From Hydrogenophaga sp. A37 (GTDB taxonomy: Bacteria > Pseudomonadota > Gammaproteobacteria > Burkholderiales > Burkholderiaceae_C), in NCBI RefSeq assembly GCF_002001205.1, contig NZ_MUNZ01000052.1, positions 1 through 51,831 of the forward strand: a stretch of 51,831 bases of DNA. The letters run 5' to 3'. The position numbers and the translations under genes are program-made. This document shows positions 8,419 through 16,527 of the stretch, piece after piece; the first letter of the stretch is position 1, and each line of letters opens with the position of its first letter. Under the pieces are notes generated by a model. The model worked only from the letters and a program-made list of their open reading frames with translations, did no database searches and was not told the origin of the DNA.

Positions 8419-9927
8419 CCTCTCTCAACAACGCGCCGGTGCTGGTCGTCGGCGCCGGCATCATGGGTGCCGGCATTGCGCAGGTGGCGGCCCAGGTGGG
8501 TCACCCGGTGTTCCTGTTCGACATGCGCGAGGGCGCCGCGGCGCAGGCCAAGTCGAAGCTCACAGCGACGCTCGACGGCCTGGTGGCCAAGGGCAAGATC
8601 GCCGCCGAGGCCGCGGCGGCCACCCTGGCGCGCATCGAACCTATCGATGCGTTGGACGCGGCCGCGAGCGCCGCGCTGGTGGTCGAGGCCATCGTCGAAA
8701 ACCTCGATGCCAAGCGCGGCCTGTTCCGGCAACTGGAGTCGGTGGTCGGTGAAGCCGCCATCCTGGCGAGCAACACCTCGTCGATCTCCGTCACCGCCAT
8801 CGCCAATGGCCTGCAACGGCCCGAGCGTTTCGTGGGCATGCATTTCTTCAACCCTGTGCCGCAGATGAAGCTGGTCGAGGTGGTGTCCGGGCTGCAGACC
8901 GATGCGGCGGTGGCCCAGGCCATCGAAGCGCTGAGCGTGGCCTGGGGCAAGGTGCCGGTGCATGCGCGCAGCACGCCTGGTTTCATCGTCAACCGCATCG
9001 CGCGGCCGTATTACGCCGAGACCCTGGCCCTGCTGCAGGAGCAGGCGGCGACGCCGCAGCGCCTGGACGCCTGCCTGAAGGCGGCGGGATTTCGCATGGG
9101 GCCTTGTGAGCTGATGGACCTGATCGGCCACGACACCAACTTCGCGGTCACGAACTCGGTCTTTGAGGCCAACTTCGGCGACAAGCGCTACGTGCCGTCG
9201 CTGGTCCAGCGCGAGCTGGTGGACGGTGGCCTGCTGGGCCGCAAGAGCGGGCGCGGTTTCTACACCTACCCCGAGGGCACACCGGCGTTGCCCGCAACCG
9301 TGCACGAGGCGCCGCTGGCAGTGGGACCCGTCACCGTGCACGGCGACGGCGAGATCGCCGACCGGCTGGAAGAGATCGTCGCCCAGGGCGGCTTGTGCGG
9401 CGACGCCGTACCCTCGCGCCAGCGGCAGAGCGCCTGGGTGGGCCTGGACATTGGCGGCGCCCGGCTCGTGCTCACGGACGGCCGCACCGCGGGTGAGATC
9501 GCAGCCCGTGAAGGGGTTGCCGACGTGGCGGTGTTCGACCGCCCAATGCTGTGGCCAGCGGCGACCGGCGGTGCGCTTGCTTATGCGGTGGCGGCCCTGG
9601 CCAGCGCCGCCTGGGGCCAGCAGGCCCCGGCCTGGCTCGCCGCGCTCGGCTTTGCGCCCGTGCCTGGCCGATGCGCCCGGGCTGGTGGTGGCGCGCACGA
9701 TTGCCATGCTGATCAACGAGGCCGCAGACGCCGCGCAACAAGGCGTGTGCACCCCCGACGGCGCCGATGCCGCGATGAAGCTCGGCGTCAACTACCCGGC
9801 CGGGCCGTTCGAGTGGCTGGCGCGCTGGAGCGTTGCGGGCGTCATGCAGGTGCTGGAGGCGCTGGACGTGCATTACCGCGGGGAACGCTACCGCATCAGC
9901 CCTTGGCTCAGACGGCAGCGGGCATGA
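8415..9927 (+). pseudogene. paaH: 3-hydroxyacyl-CoA dehydrogenase (PaaH-like), broken by an apparent 1-base insertion
   Basis: The reading frame starts at ATG 8415 and shows an NAD-binding Rossmann motif (VGAGIMGAGIAQ), SNTSSISVTAIA, the catalytic-His region HFFNPVPQMKLVEVV, a first dimerisation domain ending GRKSGRGFYTYP, and the linker and second domain typical of PaaH (about 500 residues). Near 9660-9666 this frame loses similarity. The second-domain sequence DAPGLVVARTIAMLINEAAD through YRISPWLRRQRA continues in the next frame to TGA 9925-9927. Removing one C at 9663/9664 joins the halves as FAPV-LADAPG and gives 503 residues. Without correction the first frame runs into GC-rich nonsense up to about 9971. 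Either a sequencing error or a real mutation; the downstream thiolase is intact. Confidence 0.85.
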
Positions 9928-9979
9928 CGCTCGCTGAATTGCCGACCCACCTGTTCAACCCGATTTCGTGAAACACCCC

Positions 9980-11182
9980 ATGACCCAAGCCTTCATCTGC
10001 GACGCGATCCGCACCCCCTTCGGCCGCTACGGCGGCGCGCTCAGCAGCGTGCGCACCGACGATCTGGGCGCCATCCCCTTGCGCGCCCTGATGGCGCGCA
10101 ACCCGAACGTCGACTGGGCCGCCATCACCGACGTGCTCTTCGGCTGCGCCAACCAGGCCGGTGAAGACAACCGCAACGTCGCGCGCATGAGCAGCCTGCT
10201 CGCTGGTTTGCCGCTGGACGTGCCCGGCGCCACCATCAACCGCCTGTGTGGCTCCGGCCTGGACGCTGTGGGAACGGCCGCCCGGGCCATCAAGGCAGGT
10301 GAAGCGGGGTTGATGATTGCCGGCGGCGTGGAAAGCATGAGCCGCGCGCCTTTCGTGATGCCCAAGGCGGAAAGCGCTTTCAGCCGCAACAACGCGGTCC
10401 ACGACACCACCATCGGCTGGCGCTTCGTCAACAAGCTGATGAAAGAAAAGTACGGCGTGGACTCCATGCCCGAGACGGCCGAAAACGTGGCGACCGACTA
10501 CGGGATCGAGCGCGAAGCGCAGGACCGCATGGCCCTGGCCAGCCAGATGAAAGCCGTGGCGGCCATCAAAGCCGGTCACCTGGCGCGCGAGATCTGCCCG
10601 GTGAGCATCCCGCAGAAGAAGGGCGATCCGGTCATCGTGGACACCGACGAACACCCGCGCGAGACCAGCCTGGAAACGCTGGCCAAGCTCAAAGGCGTGG
10701 TGCGCCCCGACGGCACGGTGACGGCGGGCAACGCCAGCGGCGTGAACGACGGTGCCTGTGCGCTGCTGCTGGCCGACGAAACCATGGCGGCGAAGAACGG
10801 ACTGACGCCCAAGGCCCGCATCGTCGGCATGGCCACGGCCGGTGTGGCGCCGCGCATCATGGGCATGGGCCCGGCACCGGCCACACAGAAGGTGCTGGCG
10901 CTCACCGGCCTCAGGCTCGAACAGCTCGACGTGATCGAACTCAACGAAGCCTTCGCCGCGCAAGGCCTGGCGGTACTGCGGCAGTTGGGCCTGCAAGACG
11001 ACGACGCGCGCGTCAACGCCTGGGGCGGCGCCATCGCGCTGGGTCACCCGCTGGGCGCCAGCGGCGCACGCTTGGCCACCACCGCGGTGAACCGGCTGCA
11101 CGCCACCGGCGGGCGCTACGCGCTGTGCACCATGTGCATTGGGGTCGGGCAGGGCATCGCGCTGATCATCGAGCGGGTGTGA
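9980..11182 (+). CDS. paaJ: 3-oxoadipyl-CoA/acetyl-CoA thiolase (PcaF/PaaJ type)
   Basis: 400 residues from ATG 9980; a GTG at 9968 would add four. Thiolase hallmarks are present: nucleophilic Cys in NRLCGSGLDAV, NEAFAAQ, GGAIALGHPLGASGAR and the second Cys in CTMCIGVGQG. The opening AFICDAIRTPFGRYGGALS and the GCANQAGEDNRNVARM stretch are characteristic of beta-ketoadipyl-CoA thiolases, which cleave 3-oxoadipyl-CoA to succinyl-CoA and acetyl-CoA at the end of the beta-ketoadipate and phenylacetate pathways. It follows the crotonase and dehydrogenase genes and is probably in the same transcript. PaaJ and PcaF cannot be told apart by sequence alone. Confidence 0.92.
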   Translation: MTQAFICDAIRTPFGRYGGALSSVRTDDLGAIPLRALMARNPNVDWAAITDVLFGCANQAGEDNRNVARMSSLLAGLPLDVPGATINRLCGSGLDAVGTAARAIKAGEAGLMIAGGVESMSRAPFVMPKAESAFSRNNAVHDTTIGWRFVNKLMKEKYGVDSMPETAENVATDYGIEREAQDRMALASQMKAVAAIKAGHLAREICPVSIPQKKGDPVIVDTDEHPRETSLETLAKLKGVVRPDGTVTAGNASGVNDGACALLLADETMAAKNGLTPKARIVGMATAGVAPRIMGMGPAPATQKVLALTGLRLEQLDVIELNEAFAAQGLAVLRQLGLQDDDARVNAWGGAIALGHPLGASGARLATTAVNRLHATGGRYALCTMCIGVGQGIALIIERV

Positions 11183-11231
11183 GTCAGCCGCAGTTGCCGC
11201 GCCAAGAAATTTCGAGGAAATGCACCGCGTC

Positions 11232-11261
11232 TTTCAAAAGACCTCAAAACCGCACTATAAT
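11232..11261 (+). promoter_or_regulatory. tRNA-Asn promoter
   Basis: A perfect -10 box TATAAT (11256-11261) lies 10 bases before the tRNA 5' end. A weak -35-like TTTCAA (11232-11237) sits 18 bases upstream of it. Position and -10 quality fit a stable-RNA promoter. Confidence 0.65.
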
Positions 11262-11271
11262 TTGAGGCTGT

Positions 11272-11347
11272 TCCCTGATAGCTCAGTTGGTAGAGCGACG
11301 GACTGTTAATCCGCAGGTCCCTGGTTCGAGTCCAGGTCGGGGAGCCA
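11272..11347 (+). tRNA. tRNA-Asn (anticodon GTT)
   Basis: A 76-base cloverleaf with encoded CCA. The acceptor stem TCCCTGA pairs with TCGGGGA; the D arm contains AGCTCAGTTGGTAGAGC; the anticodon loop is CTGTTAA with GTT; and the T arm is CCTGGTTCGAGTCCAGG. Discriminator G and CCA end at 11347. A terminator follows directly, so it is a single-gene transcript. Confidence 0.98.
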
Positions 11348-11358
11348 ACAAACACGAG

Positions 11359-11389
11359 AGTCAGCAGGTTAGCGCCTGCTGACTTTTTT
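11359..11389 (+). terminator. Rho-independent terminator after tRNA-Asn
   Basis: A perfect 10-bp stem AGTCAGCAGG / CCTGCTGACT with a 6-base loop TTAGCG, followed by six T residues. It starts 12 bases after the tRNA CCA end. Confidence 0.92.
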
Positions 11390-11494
11390 GCTTTCTGGGG
11401 TTGGCTGGTGCCAGTCTGTTGGTCTGATGAACCTTGCCCAGGCGGTCGAGCCGATCTGTTGCGTGAGCGCCGCGGAGCCCGCGAGATGAGGGCG

Positions 11495-12595
11495 TCAGTC
11501 GAACACTGGAGACGCCACGCCCAGCACCTTGTGCAACTTGGGGCTGGTGGTCGTGTACTGCAGGAACACTTTCTTTTCGGGAAAGATGATGGGCATCGCG
11601 CCGTAGGCGGCGAGCGCGCACTCATGGAAGCCCGAGAGAATGAGCTTCTTCTTGCCGGGGTAGGTGTTGATGTCGCCCACGGCAAAGATGCCAGGGATGC
11701 TGGTCGAGAACTTCTCGGTATCGACCACCACCTGCTTGCGCTCGATGTCCAGTCCCCAATCTGCGATAGGGCCGAGCTTGGGGGACAGGCCAAAAAACAC
11801 CAGCAACATGTCGAGTGGCACGAGCCGGGTCACTCCGTCGGCGCCCGTGACCCTGATGCCGGTCAGCTGGTCGTTGTGTTCTTCATGGCCCGTGACCTGG
11901 CCGACGACGAACTGCATCTCCAGCTGTTCGCACCGTTCGCGCATCCGGGCCACGTTGGCCGGCGCGGCCTTGAACCCATCGCGTCGGTGGATCAGGATGA
12001 CGCTCTCGGCCTTGTTCGGGCCGTCGGCCACGAAGTTCAGTGCCCAGTCAATGGCCGAGTCGCCGCCGCCAACGATCACCAGGTTCTTGCCTGCGAAGTC
12101 GGCTGGGTTCTTGACGGAGTAGAACAGTTGGGAGCCTTCGAAACGATCGAGTCCGTCGACCTTGAGCGTGCGCGGCTGGAAGGCGCCGACGCCGGCGGCG
12201 ATGAAGAGGGTCTTGGTGAGGAAACGTGTGCCCTTCGCGGTTTCCACATAGAAGCGGCCATCGTCCTGCCGTTGGACCGTGCTCACCTCTTGGCCCAGAT
12301 GGAAGGTGGCGCCGAAGGGAGCAATTTGTTTGAGCAGGGCGTCGGTCAGCTCCTGGCCCGTGCACACGGGTATCGCCGGGATGTCGTAGATCGGTTTGTC
12401 GGGGTACAGCTCGACCGGCTGGCCTCCCGTGTAGGGCAGCGCGTCGATGACATGTGCCTTGATCTCCAGCAAACCCAGTTCGAACACCTGGAACAAACCC
12501 ACCGGTCCGGCGCCGACGATAACGGCATCGGTCTCAATGAGGCCGGCCGTCACGTTCGCAGGGTCTGGCGAAGCCACGACCGGGGACAGCGCCAT
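11495..12595 (-). CDS. Ferredoxin--NADP(+) reductase, thioredoxin-reductase-like type
   Basis: 366 residues. The FAD-binding Rossmann motif [16 protein letters not shown] is near the N-terminus, followed by [17 protein letters not shown]. The NADP domain has [13 protein letters not shown] and IHRRDGFKA, and the C-terminal FAD contact is [18 protein letters not shown]. The CxxC of thioredoxin reductase is absent, which marks it as the ferredoxin/flavodoxin reductase subgroup rather than TrxB. It lies 2 bases downstream of fdxA, so NADPH-ferredoxin electron transfer through FdxA is likely. That pair could supply the ferredoxin-type sulfite reductase encoded nearby (inference). Confidence 0.92.
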   Translation of the reverse strand: MALSPVVASPDPANVTAGLIETDAVIVGAGPVGLFQVFELGLLEIKAHVIDALPYTGGQPVELYPDKPIYDIPAIPVCTGQELTDALLKQIAPFGATFHLGQEVSTVQRQDDGRFYVETAKGTRFLTKTLFIAAGVGAFQPRTLKVDGLDRFEGSQLFYSVKNPADFAGKNLVIVGGGDSAIDWALNFVADGPNKAESVILIHRRDGFKAAPANVARMRERCEQLEMQFVVGQVTGHEEHNDQLTGIRVTGADGVTRLVPLDMLLVFFGLSPKLGPIADWGLDIERKQVVVDTEKFSTSIPGIFAVGDINTYPGKKKLILSGFHECALAAYGAMPIIFPEKKVFLQYTTTSPKLHKVLGVASPVFD

Positions 12596-12597
12596 GT

Positions 12598-12927
12598 TCA
12601 GCGCTTCAGTTCAGGCAATTTGCCGGTGCGGTCTTTCCAGTCGTCGGCGTCGGGCAGCGCGTCTTTGCGCTTGGTGATGCTTTTCCAGTTGGGCAGTTTG
12701 GCCAGGTCGGCGTTGAGGGCCGTCATGTGCAGCTGGTCCTTGGGCAAATCCTCTTCGGCGTAAATCGCGCTCACCGGACACTCAGGGATGCAGACCGCGC
12801 AGTCGATGCATTCGTCGGGGTCGATGGTCAGGAAATTGGGACCTTCGCGGAAACAGTCGACGGGACAGACATCGACACAGTCGGTGTATTTACAGCGGAT
12901 GCAGGATTCGGTGACGACGTGGGTCAT
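12598..12927 (-). CDS. fdxA: 7Fe ferredoxin FdxA
   Basis: 109 residues, the usual FdxA length. It carries [18 protein letters not shown] (3Fe-4S and 4Fe-4S ligands) and [12 protein letters not shown] (4Fe-4S), followed by the FdxA C-terminal extension ending GKLPELKR. It is a cytoplasmic low-potential electron carrier, immediately upstream of its probable reductase. A TAAAAT -10-like element lies about 30 bases before the start. Between it and cysN there is a small GC hairpin (CAGGGC/GCCCTG, 12983-12998) without a T-tract. Confidence 0.96.
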   Translation of the reverse strand: MTHVVTESCIRCKYTDCVDVCPVDCFREGPNFLTIDPDECIDCAVCIPECPVSAIYAEEDLPKDQLHMTALNADLAKLPNWKSITKRKDALPDADDWKDRTGKLPELKR

Positions 12928-13045
12928 GGTGAGAGGTGAAATTCGGGAAGACCCTGGATTTTAGGGTTTCCAGAGGGTAAGGCAGGGCCTAAGCCCTGGC
13001 CTTGACATAAGTTAACGAGACGAGCCGGCCGACAGAGCCCGACCT

Positions 13046-14371
13046 TCATCCGTTCACGAGGACCGCGCCCGAGGTTTTGTGGCTGGCGGTGTCGACCAGC
13101 ACCAACGAGCCCAGCGCGCGCGATTGTGCGTAAGGCAGCGTGGCCAGTGGCTCTTGCAGCGTCAGCTCGATGTGGCCGATGGCGTTGGGTTCCAGCTGGG
13201 TGGCGTCTTCTTCGGCCAGGGTGTTGATGTCGAGCTTGTGCACGATGCGCTTGACCTTGGCCTTGACCCAGCGGTGCCCGTGCAACGCCCAGTACACGCG
13301 GCCTGCGACCAGTGTTTCGTCGTCCATCCAGGCCACGGTGGCGCGGATCTCACGGCTGGCTTCGAGCGCGGCGCCTTCGCCGTCGGCGGCAAGCAGCCAG
13401 TCGCCGCGCGACACATCGACCTCGCGGTCCAGCACGATGCCGGCGCTGTGGCCAGCCAACACGTTCTTCGGATGGCGCGCATGGTCGAGCACCTGGGCCA
13501 CGGTCGCGGTCTGCCCGCTGGGCATGACCTTGATCTGCTGGCCGGGGATCACGCCGCCAGTGGCCACACGGCCCCAGAAGACGCGGCGTCCCTGGCTGGT
13601 GTCGGAAGACGAAGAGAACTTCTCCACCCACTGCACCGGGAACGCAAACGGCAGCGCGGTGTCGGCCGCCGTCACCGGCAGGTGCTCCAGAATCTCCAGC
13701 AGCGTGGGGCCGCTGTAGCCGCACCAGGCGGCGTCGACCGCGGCGTCCACCACGTTCCAGCCTTTGAGCGCCGATACCGGCACGGTGGCCGTGACGGTGA
13801 TGTCGGCCTCGGCCGCGAACGCGGCGAGCGCGGCACTGATGTGGGCGAACGCGAGCGCGCTGTCGGCCACGGCGTCGAGCTTGTTGACCGCGAACACGAT
13901 GGACGGCACGCGCAGCAGCTTGAGCAGCAGCGAATGGCGGCGGGTCTGCACCAGCAGCTTCAAGCCGGCGTCTTGCCAGTCGAGTTTGGTGGCATCGACC
14001 AGCACCACGGCCGCATCAGCCGCGGAGGCGGCGGTCACCATGTTGCGTGTGTACTGCTCATGACCCGGCGCGTCGCCGATGATGAACTTGCGGGTTTCGG
14101 TGTTGAAGTACCGGTAGGCGACATCGATGGTGATGCCCTGCTCACGCTCGGCCGACAGACCGTCGGTCAGCAGCGCGAGATCGGTCTCGCCCTGGCGCTG
14201 CACGCCAGCCAGGTGGTCCTGCAACACGGCTTTGCTGTCTACCAGCAGGCGGCCGATCAGCGTGCTCTTGCCGTCATCGACGGAGCCGCAGGTGATGAAC
14301 TTCAAGGCTGGGCGGGTGTCTTGTGCGAGGGCTTCGACAGGCTCAGCCCGAACGGTGGAAGTGGTGTTCAT
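13046..14371 (-). CDS. cysN: Sulfate adenylyltransferase subunit 1 (GTPase subunit)
   Basis: 441 residues from ATG 14371. It has translation-factor GTPase motifs GSVDDGKST, DAPGHEQYTRN and NKLD, followed by two beta-barrel domains. CysN hydrolyses GTP to drive APS formation by CysD. There is no C-terminal APS-kinase (CysC) fusion. The first 20 or so residues are abnormal: STVRAEPVEALAQ is the translation of an interspersed repeat (14329-14358) inserted in frame between the start and the conserved LKFITCGS. It is the last gene of the sulfate operon, separated from cysD by about 134 bases that include another repeat. Confidence 0.95.
   Translation of the reverse strand: MNTTSTVRAEPVEALAQDTRPALKFITCGSVDDGKSTLIGRLLVDSKAVLQDHLAGVQRQGETDLALLTDGLSAEREQGITIDVAYRYFNTETRKFIIGDAPGHEQYTRNMVTAASAADAAVVLVDATKLDWQDAGLKLLVQTRRHSLLLKLLRVPSIVFAVNKLDAVADSALAFAHISAALAAFAAEADITVTATVPVSALKGWNVVDAAVDAAWCGYSGPTLLEILEHLPVTAADTALPFAFPVQWVEKFSSSSDTSQGRRVFWGRVATGGVIPGQQIKVMPSGQTATVAQVLDHARHPKNVLAGHSAGIVLDREVDVSRGDWLLAADGEGAALEASREIRATVAWMDDETLVAGRVYWALHGHRWVKAKVKRIVHKLDINTLAEEDATQLEPNAIGHIELTLQEPLATLPYAQSRALGSLVLVDTASHKTSGAVLVNG
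14329..14358. repeat. Short interspersed repeat inside the cysN N-terminus
   Basis: The core GGCTTCGACAGGCTCAGCC is followed by CGAACGGTGG. I recognise this as a dispersed element common in many proteobacterial genomes, usually intergenic. When translated it gives TVRAEPVEA. Here it sits in frame in the non-conserved N-terminus of cysN. A short inverted symmetry (GGCT..AGCC) is visible. Confidence 0.7.
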
Positions 14372-14428
14372 GTCAGTCAATCACAAAATCAAAGAGGTGG
14401 CCGGAGCAGGTGTCCCCATCCAAGGGCG

Positions 14429-14509
14429 CCGCGGAACCGGCTTCGCCGGGCCGCCAGCGCCGCCCCCTGGGGGGTGACGCGCCCTTAGGCGCGGCGCGGG
14501 GGGCGTCAG
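14429..14509 (-). repeat. GC-rich interspersed repeat, copy 1, starting at the cysD stop codon
   Basis: Read on the minus strand, it begins with the cysD TGA and runs through CCCCCCGCGCC, a CGCGCC/GGCGCG hairpin, CACCCCCCAGGGGGC (C-run/G-run stem), and CCGGCGAAGCCGG (a second stem) to CCGCGG. About 80 bases match copy 2 at 31238-31316 in the same order and in the same place relative to a stop codon. The layered stems suggest mRNA 3'-end structure or attenuation between cysD and cysN. Confidence 0.8.
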
Positions 14510-15465
14510 AAATACCCATCTTTCTTCCGCTTCTCCATCGAAGCGTCCGAAGTCTTGTCGTCCATGCGCGTCGCGCCCCGTTCGCTCACGTCGGCGGCCA
14601 ATGTCTCGATGACGATGTCGGCGGCCGTCGCGGCCAGGCTCTCCACCGGACAGGTGCAGGTGATGTCGCCCACGGTGCGGAAGCGCACGTCGCGCACCTG
14701 CACCGTTTCGCCGTCTTTCGGCGGGGTCAGCTCGGTCACGGGCACCAGCAGGCCGCGGCGGTCCACCACCTCGCGTTGGTGGGTGTAGTAGATCGAGGGC
14801 AGGGCGATGTTTTCGCGCTCGATGTATTGCCACACGTCCAGTTCGGTCCAGTTGCTGATGGGGAACACGCGGAAGTGTTCGCCCGGGGCCAGGCGCGTGT
14901 TGAAGAGCGTCCAGAGCTCGGGGCGCTGGGCCTTGGGCTGCCACTGGCCGAAGCTGTCGCGGTGGGAAAAGATGCGCTCCTTGGCGCGGGCCTTTTCTTC
15001 GTCGCGGCGGGCGCCGCCGATCAGCGCGTCGAAGCGGAACTCTTCAATGGCTTCGAGCAACGTGACGGACTGGTGCACGTTGCGGCTTTCACCCGGGTGG
15101 GCCAGGCGCACGGTGCCGCGCTTCATCGAGTCTTCGACGTTGCGCACGATCAGCTCGGCCTGCAGTTCGGTGGCGCGGCGGTCACGGAAGTCGGTCACTT
15201 CGGGGAAGTTGTGGCCGGTGTCGATCATCAGCAGCGGGTAGGGGATGCGGCCGACGCCAAAGGCTTTTTCGGCGCAGCGCAGCATCACCAGTGAGTCCTT
15301 GCCACCCGAGAACAGCAGGGTGGGGCGCTCGAAAGCCGCGGCCACTTCGCGCAGGATGAAGATGGTTTCTTCTTCGAGCGCGTCCAGGTGGGCGTTGCTC
15401 AGGTGGTGGCCGGCGGCGGCCTGCAGGGCGGTCTGGATCACTTCGGGTTCGGTGCGTGCGTTCAT
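14506..15465 (-). CDS. cysD: Sulfate adenylyltransferase subunit 2
   Basis: 319 residues. The PP-loop motif LLFSGGKDSLVMLR, the IDTGHNFPEV segment, GGARRDEEKARAKER, and the ending KRKKDGYF are diagnostic of CysD. With CysN it forms ATP sulfurylase, which makes adenosine 5'-phosphosulfate from sulfate and ATP. It lies 19 bases downstream of cysH. Its stop codon is also the first three bases of a GC-rich interspersed repeat. Confidence 0.97.
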   Translation of the reverse strand: MNARTEPEVIQTALQAAAGHHLSNAHLDALEEETIFILREVAAAFERPTLLFSGGKDSLVMLRCAEKAFGVGRIPYPLLMIDTGHNFPEVTDFRDRRATELQAELIVRNVEDSMKRGTVRLAHPGESRNVHQSVTLLEAIEEFRFDALIGGARRDEEKARAKERIFSHRDSFGQWQPKAQRPELWTLFNTRLAPGEHFRVFPISNWTELDVWQYIERENIALPSIYYTHQREVVDRRGLLVPVTELTPPKDGETVQVRDVRFRTVGDITCTCPVESLAATAADIVIETLAADVSERGATRMDDKTSDASMEKRKKDGYF

Positions 15466-15484
15466 GGTGGGTCTTGTGTCCTGA

Positions 15485-16108
15485 TCAGTGGGCCAGGTGC
15501 AGGCCGCACTCGCGGTTGTCTTCGCCCTTGGTCGGGTCTACGTAGTCGAAATTGTTGGGCAGGCCGTGCATCTCGCAGTACTGGTACAGCTCTTTGGACG
15601 ACCAGTGCAGCAGCGGCGCGACCTTGATCAGGCCGTCGGGGTTGATGCTCACCGGGTCCATCTGGGCGCGCACGGCGGTGTCGGTGGCCCGCAATGCGGT
15701 GAACCAGACCTTGGGCGCCGTCTCGCGCAGGGCGCGGGCAAAGGGCTCGAGCTTGACCTCTTCGGTGAAGGCAGCGTGGCGCGGATCGTCCAGCGCCGGC
15801 GTGGCGCCTTCCACGGCCTCGCGGTGCGCACGCGAGCGGCGCGGCAGGTAGATCTGCAGGTTCAGCTTGAGCTGCCGGGTGACTTCGTCGGCGAAGCGGT
15901 AGGTGGCTTCGGTGTTGTAGCCGTTGTCCATCCAGATCACCGGCACGTCTGGCCTGACCTGGGTCACCAGATGCAGGATCACGGCCTCGAAGGGGCGGAA
16001 GTTGGTGGTGACGATGGACGTCTGGTCCAGGCCGAGGGCCCAGTTCACCAGTCCGGGGGCGTTGCGGCCGAGTTCGGCGTTGACTTGTGCGAGGTCGTTG
16101 GGATTCAT
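15485..16108 (-). CDS. cysH: Phosphoadenylyl-/adenylyl-sulfate reductase
   Basis: 207 residues. It shows the CysH fold: TTNFRPFEAVILHLVTQ, VIWMDNGYNTEATYRFAD, WFTALRATDTAVRAQMD, APLLHWSSKELYQYC and the catalytic ECGLHL at the C-terminus. The paired cysteines (CC...CxxC) that hold the 4Fe-4S cluster of APS reductases are absent, and only two Cys are present in total. By motif that points to a PAPS reductase, yet no APS kinase gene is in this operon. It could alternatively be a cluster-free APS reductase. It sits between DUF934 and cysD. Confidence 0.93.
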   Translation of the reverse strand: MNPNDLAQVNAELGRNAPGLVNWALGLDQTSIVTTNFRPFEAVILHLVTQVRPDVPVIWMDNGYNTEATYRFADEVTRQLKLNLQIYLPRRSRAHREAVEGATPALDDPRHAAFTEEVKLEPFARALRETAPKVWFTALRATDTAVRAQMDPVSINPDGLIKVAPLLHWSSKELYQYCEMHGLPNNFDYVDPTKGEDNRECGLHLAH

Positions 16109-16120
16109 GTTATCTGCTCG

Positions 16121-16507
16121 TTAGGCTGCTACGGCAAAGTGCGGTTGCGTGTCCACCGCATCGCCCTGGTAGAAGGCGGGGTAGTGGGCCAGCAGTTTGC
16201 GGCCGTGTTCGATGTTCTGGTCGTCGCGCAACACGGCTTGGCTGAAGCCGCTGCGTTGCATCTGCGTCAACTGGTCGATCAGCACGTCGCCGGTGGCGCG
16301 GATGTCGCCCACGAAGCCCAGTCGGCGGCGCAGCAGGAAGGCCTGGCTGAAGGCCCGACCGTCGGTGAACTTGGGGAACTGCAGCACAACGGTGGTGATG
16401 CCTTCGAGCGAGGCTTCTCGCGGATCGGCATCGTTGGCCAGCGTCAGGGTGCCGGCTGCTTCAGCCACAAAGGTCTCGGCCTTGAAGAGTTGGAGCGTGG
16501 GTTTCAT
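16121..16507 (-). CDS. DUF934 family protein of the sulfite reductase operon
   Basis: 128 residues, with GITTVVLQFPKFTDGRAFSQA, LLRRRLGFVGDIRATGDVL and DQLTQMQRSGF. These are the conserved DUF934 segments, found almost only downstream of short-type cysI in proteobacteria. Its role is not established; an accessory function in sulfite reduction is inferred from conserved neighbourhood. It lies 12 bases upstream of cysH and 20 bases downstream of cysI. Confidence 0.9.
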   Translation of the reverse strand: MKPTLQLFKAETFVAEAAGTLTLANDADPREASLEGITTVVLQFPKFTDGRAFSQAFLLRRRLGFVGDIRATGDVLIDQLTQMQRSGFSQAVLRDDQNIEHGRKLLAHYPAFYQGDAVDTQPHFAVAA

Positions 16508-16527
16508 GCGGGTCTCGGATGCTGGGC

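Noticed and set aside
9655..9670. Programmed frameshift in the PaaH-type gene
   Set aside because: No slippery heptamer or clear downstream structure; a 1-base insertion or sequencing error explains the break better.
11272..11347. tRNA-Asn as an island attachment site
   Set aside because: The tRNA is intact, followed directly by its own terminator, and no integrase or foreign block is next to it.
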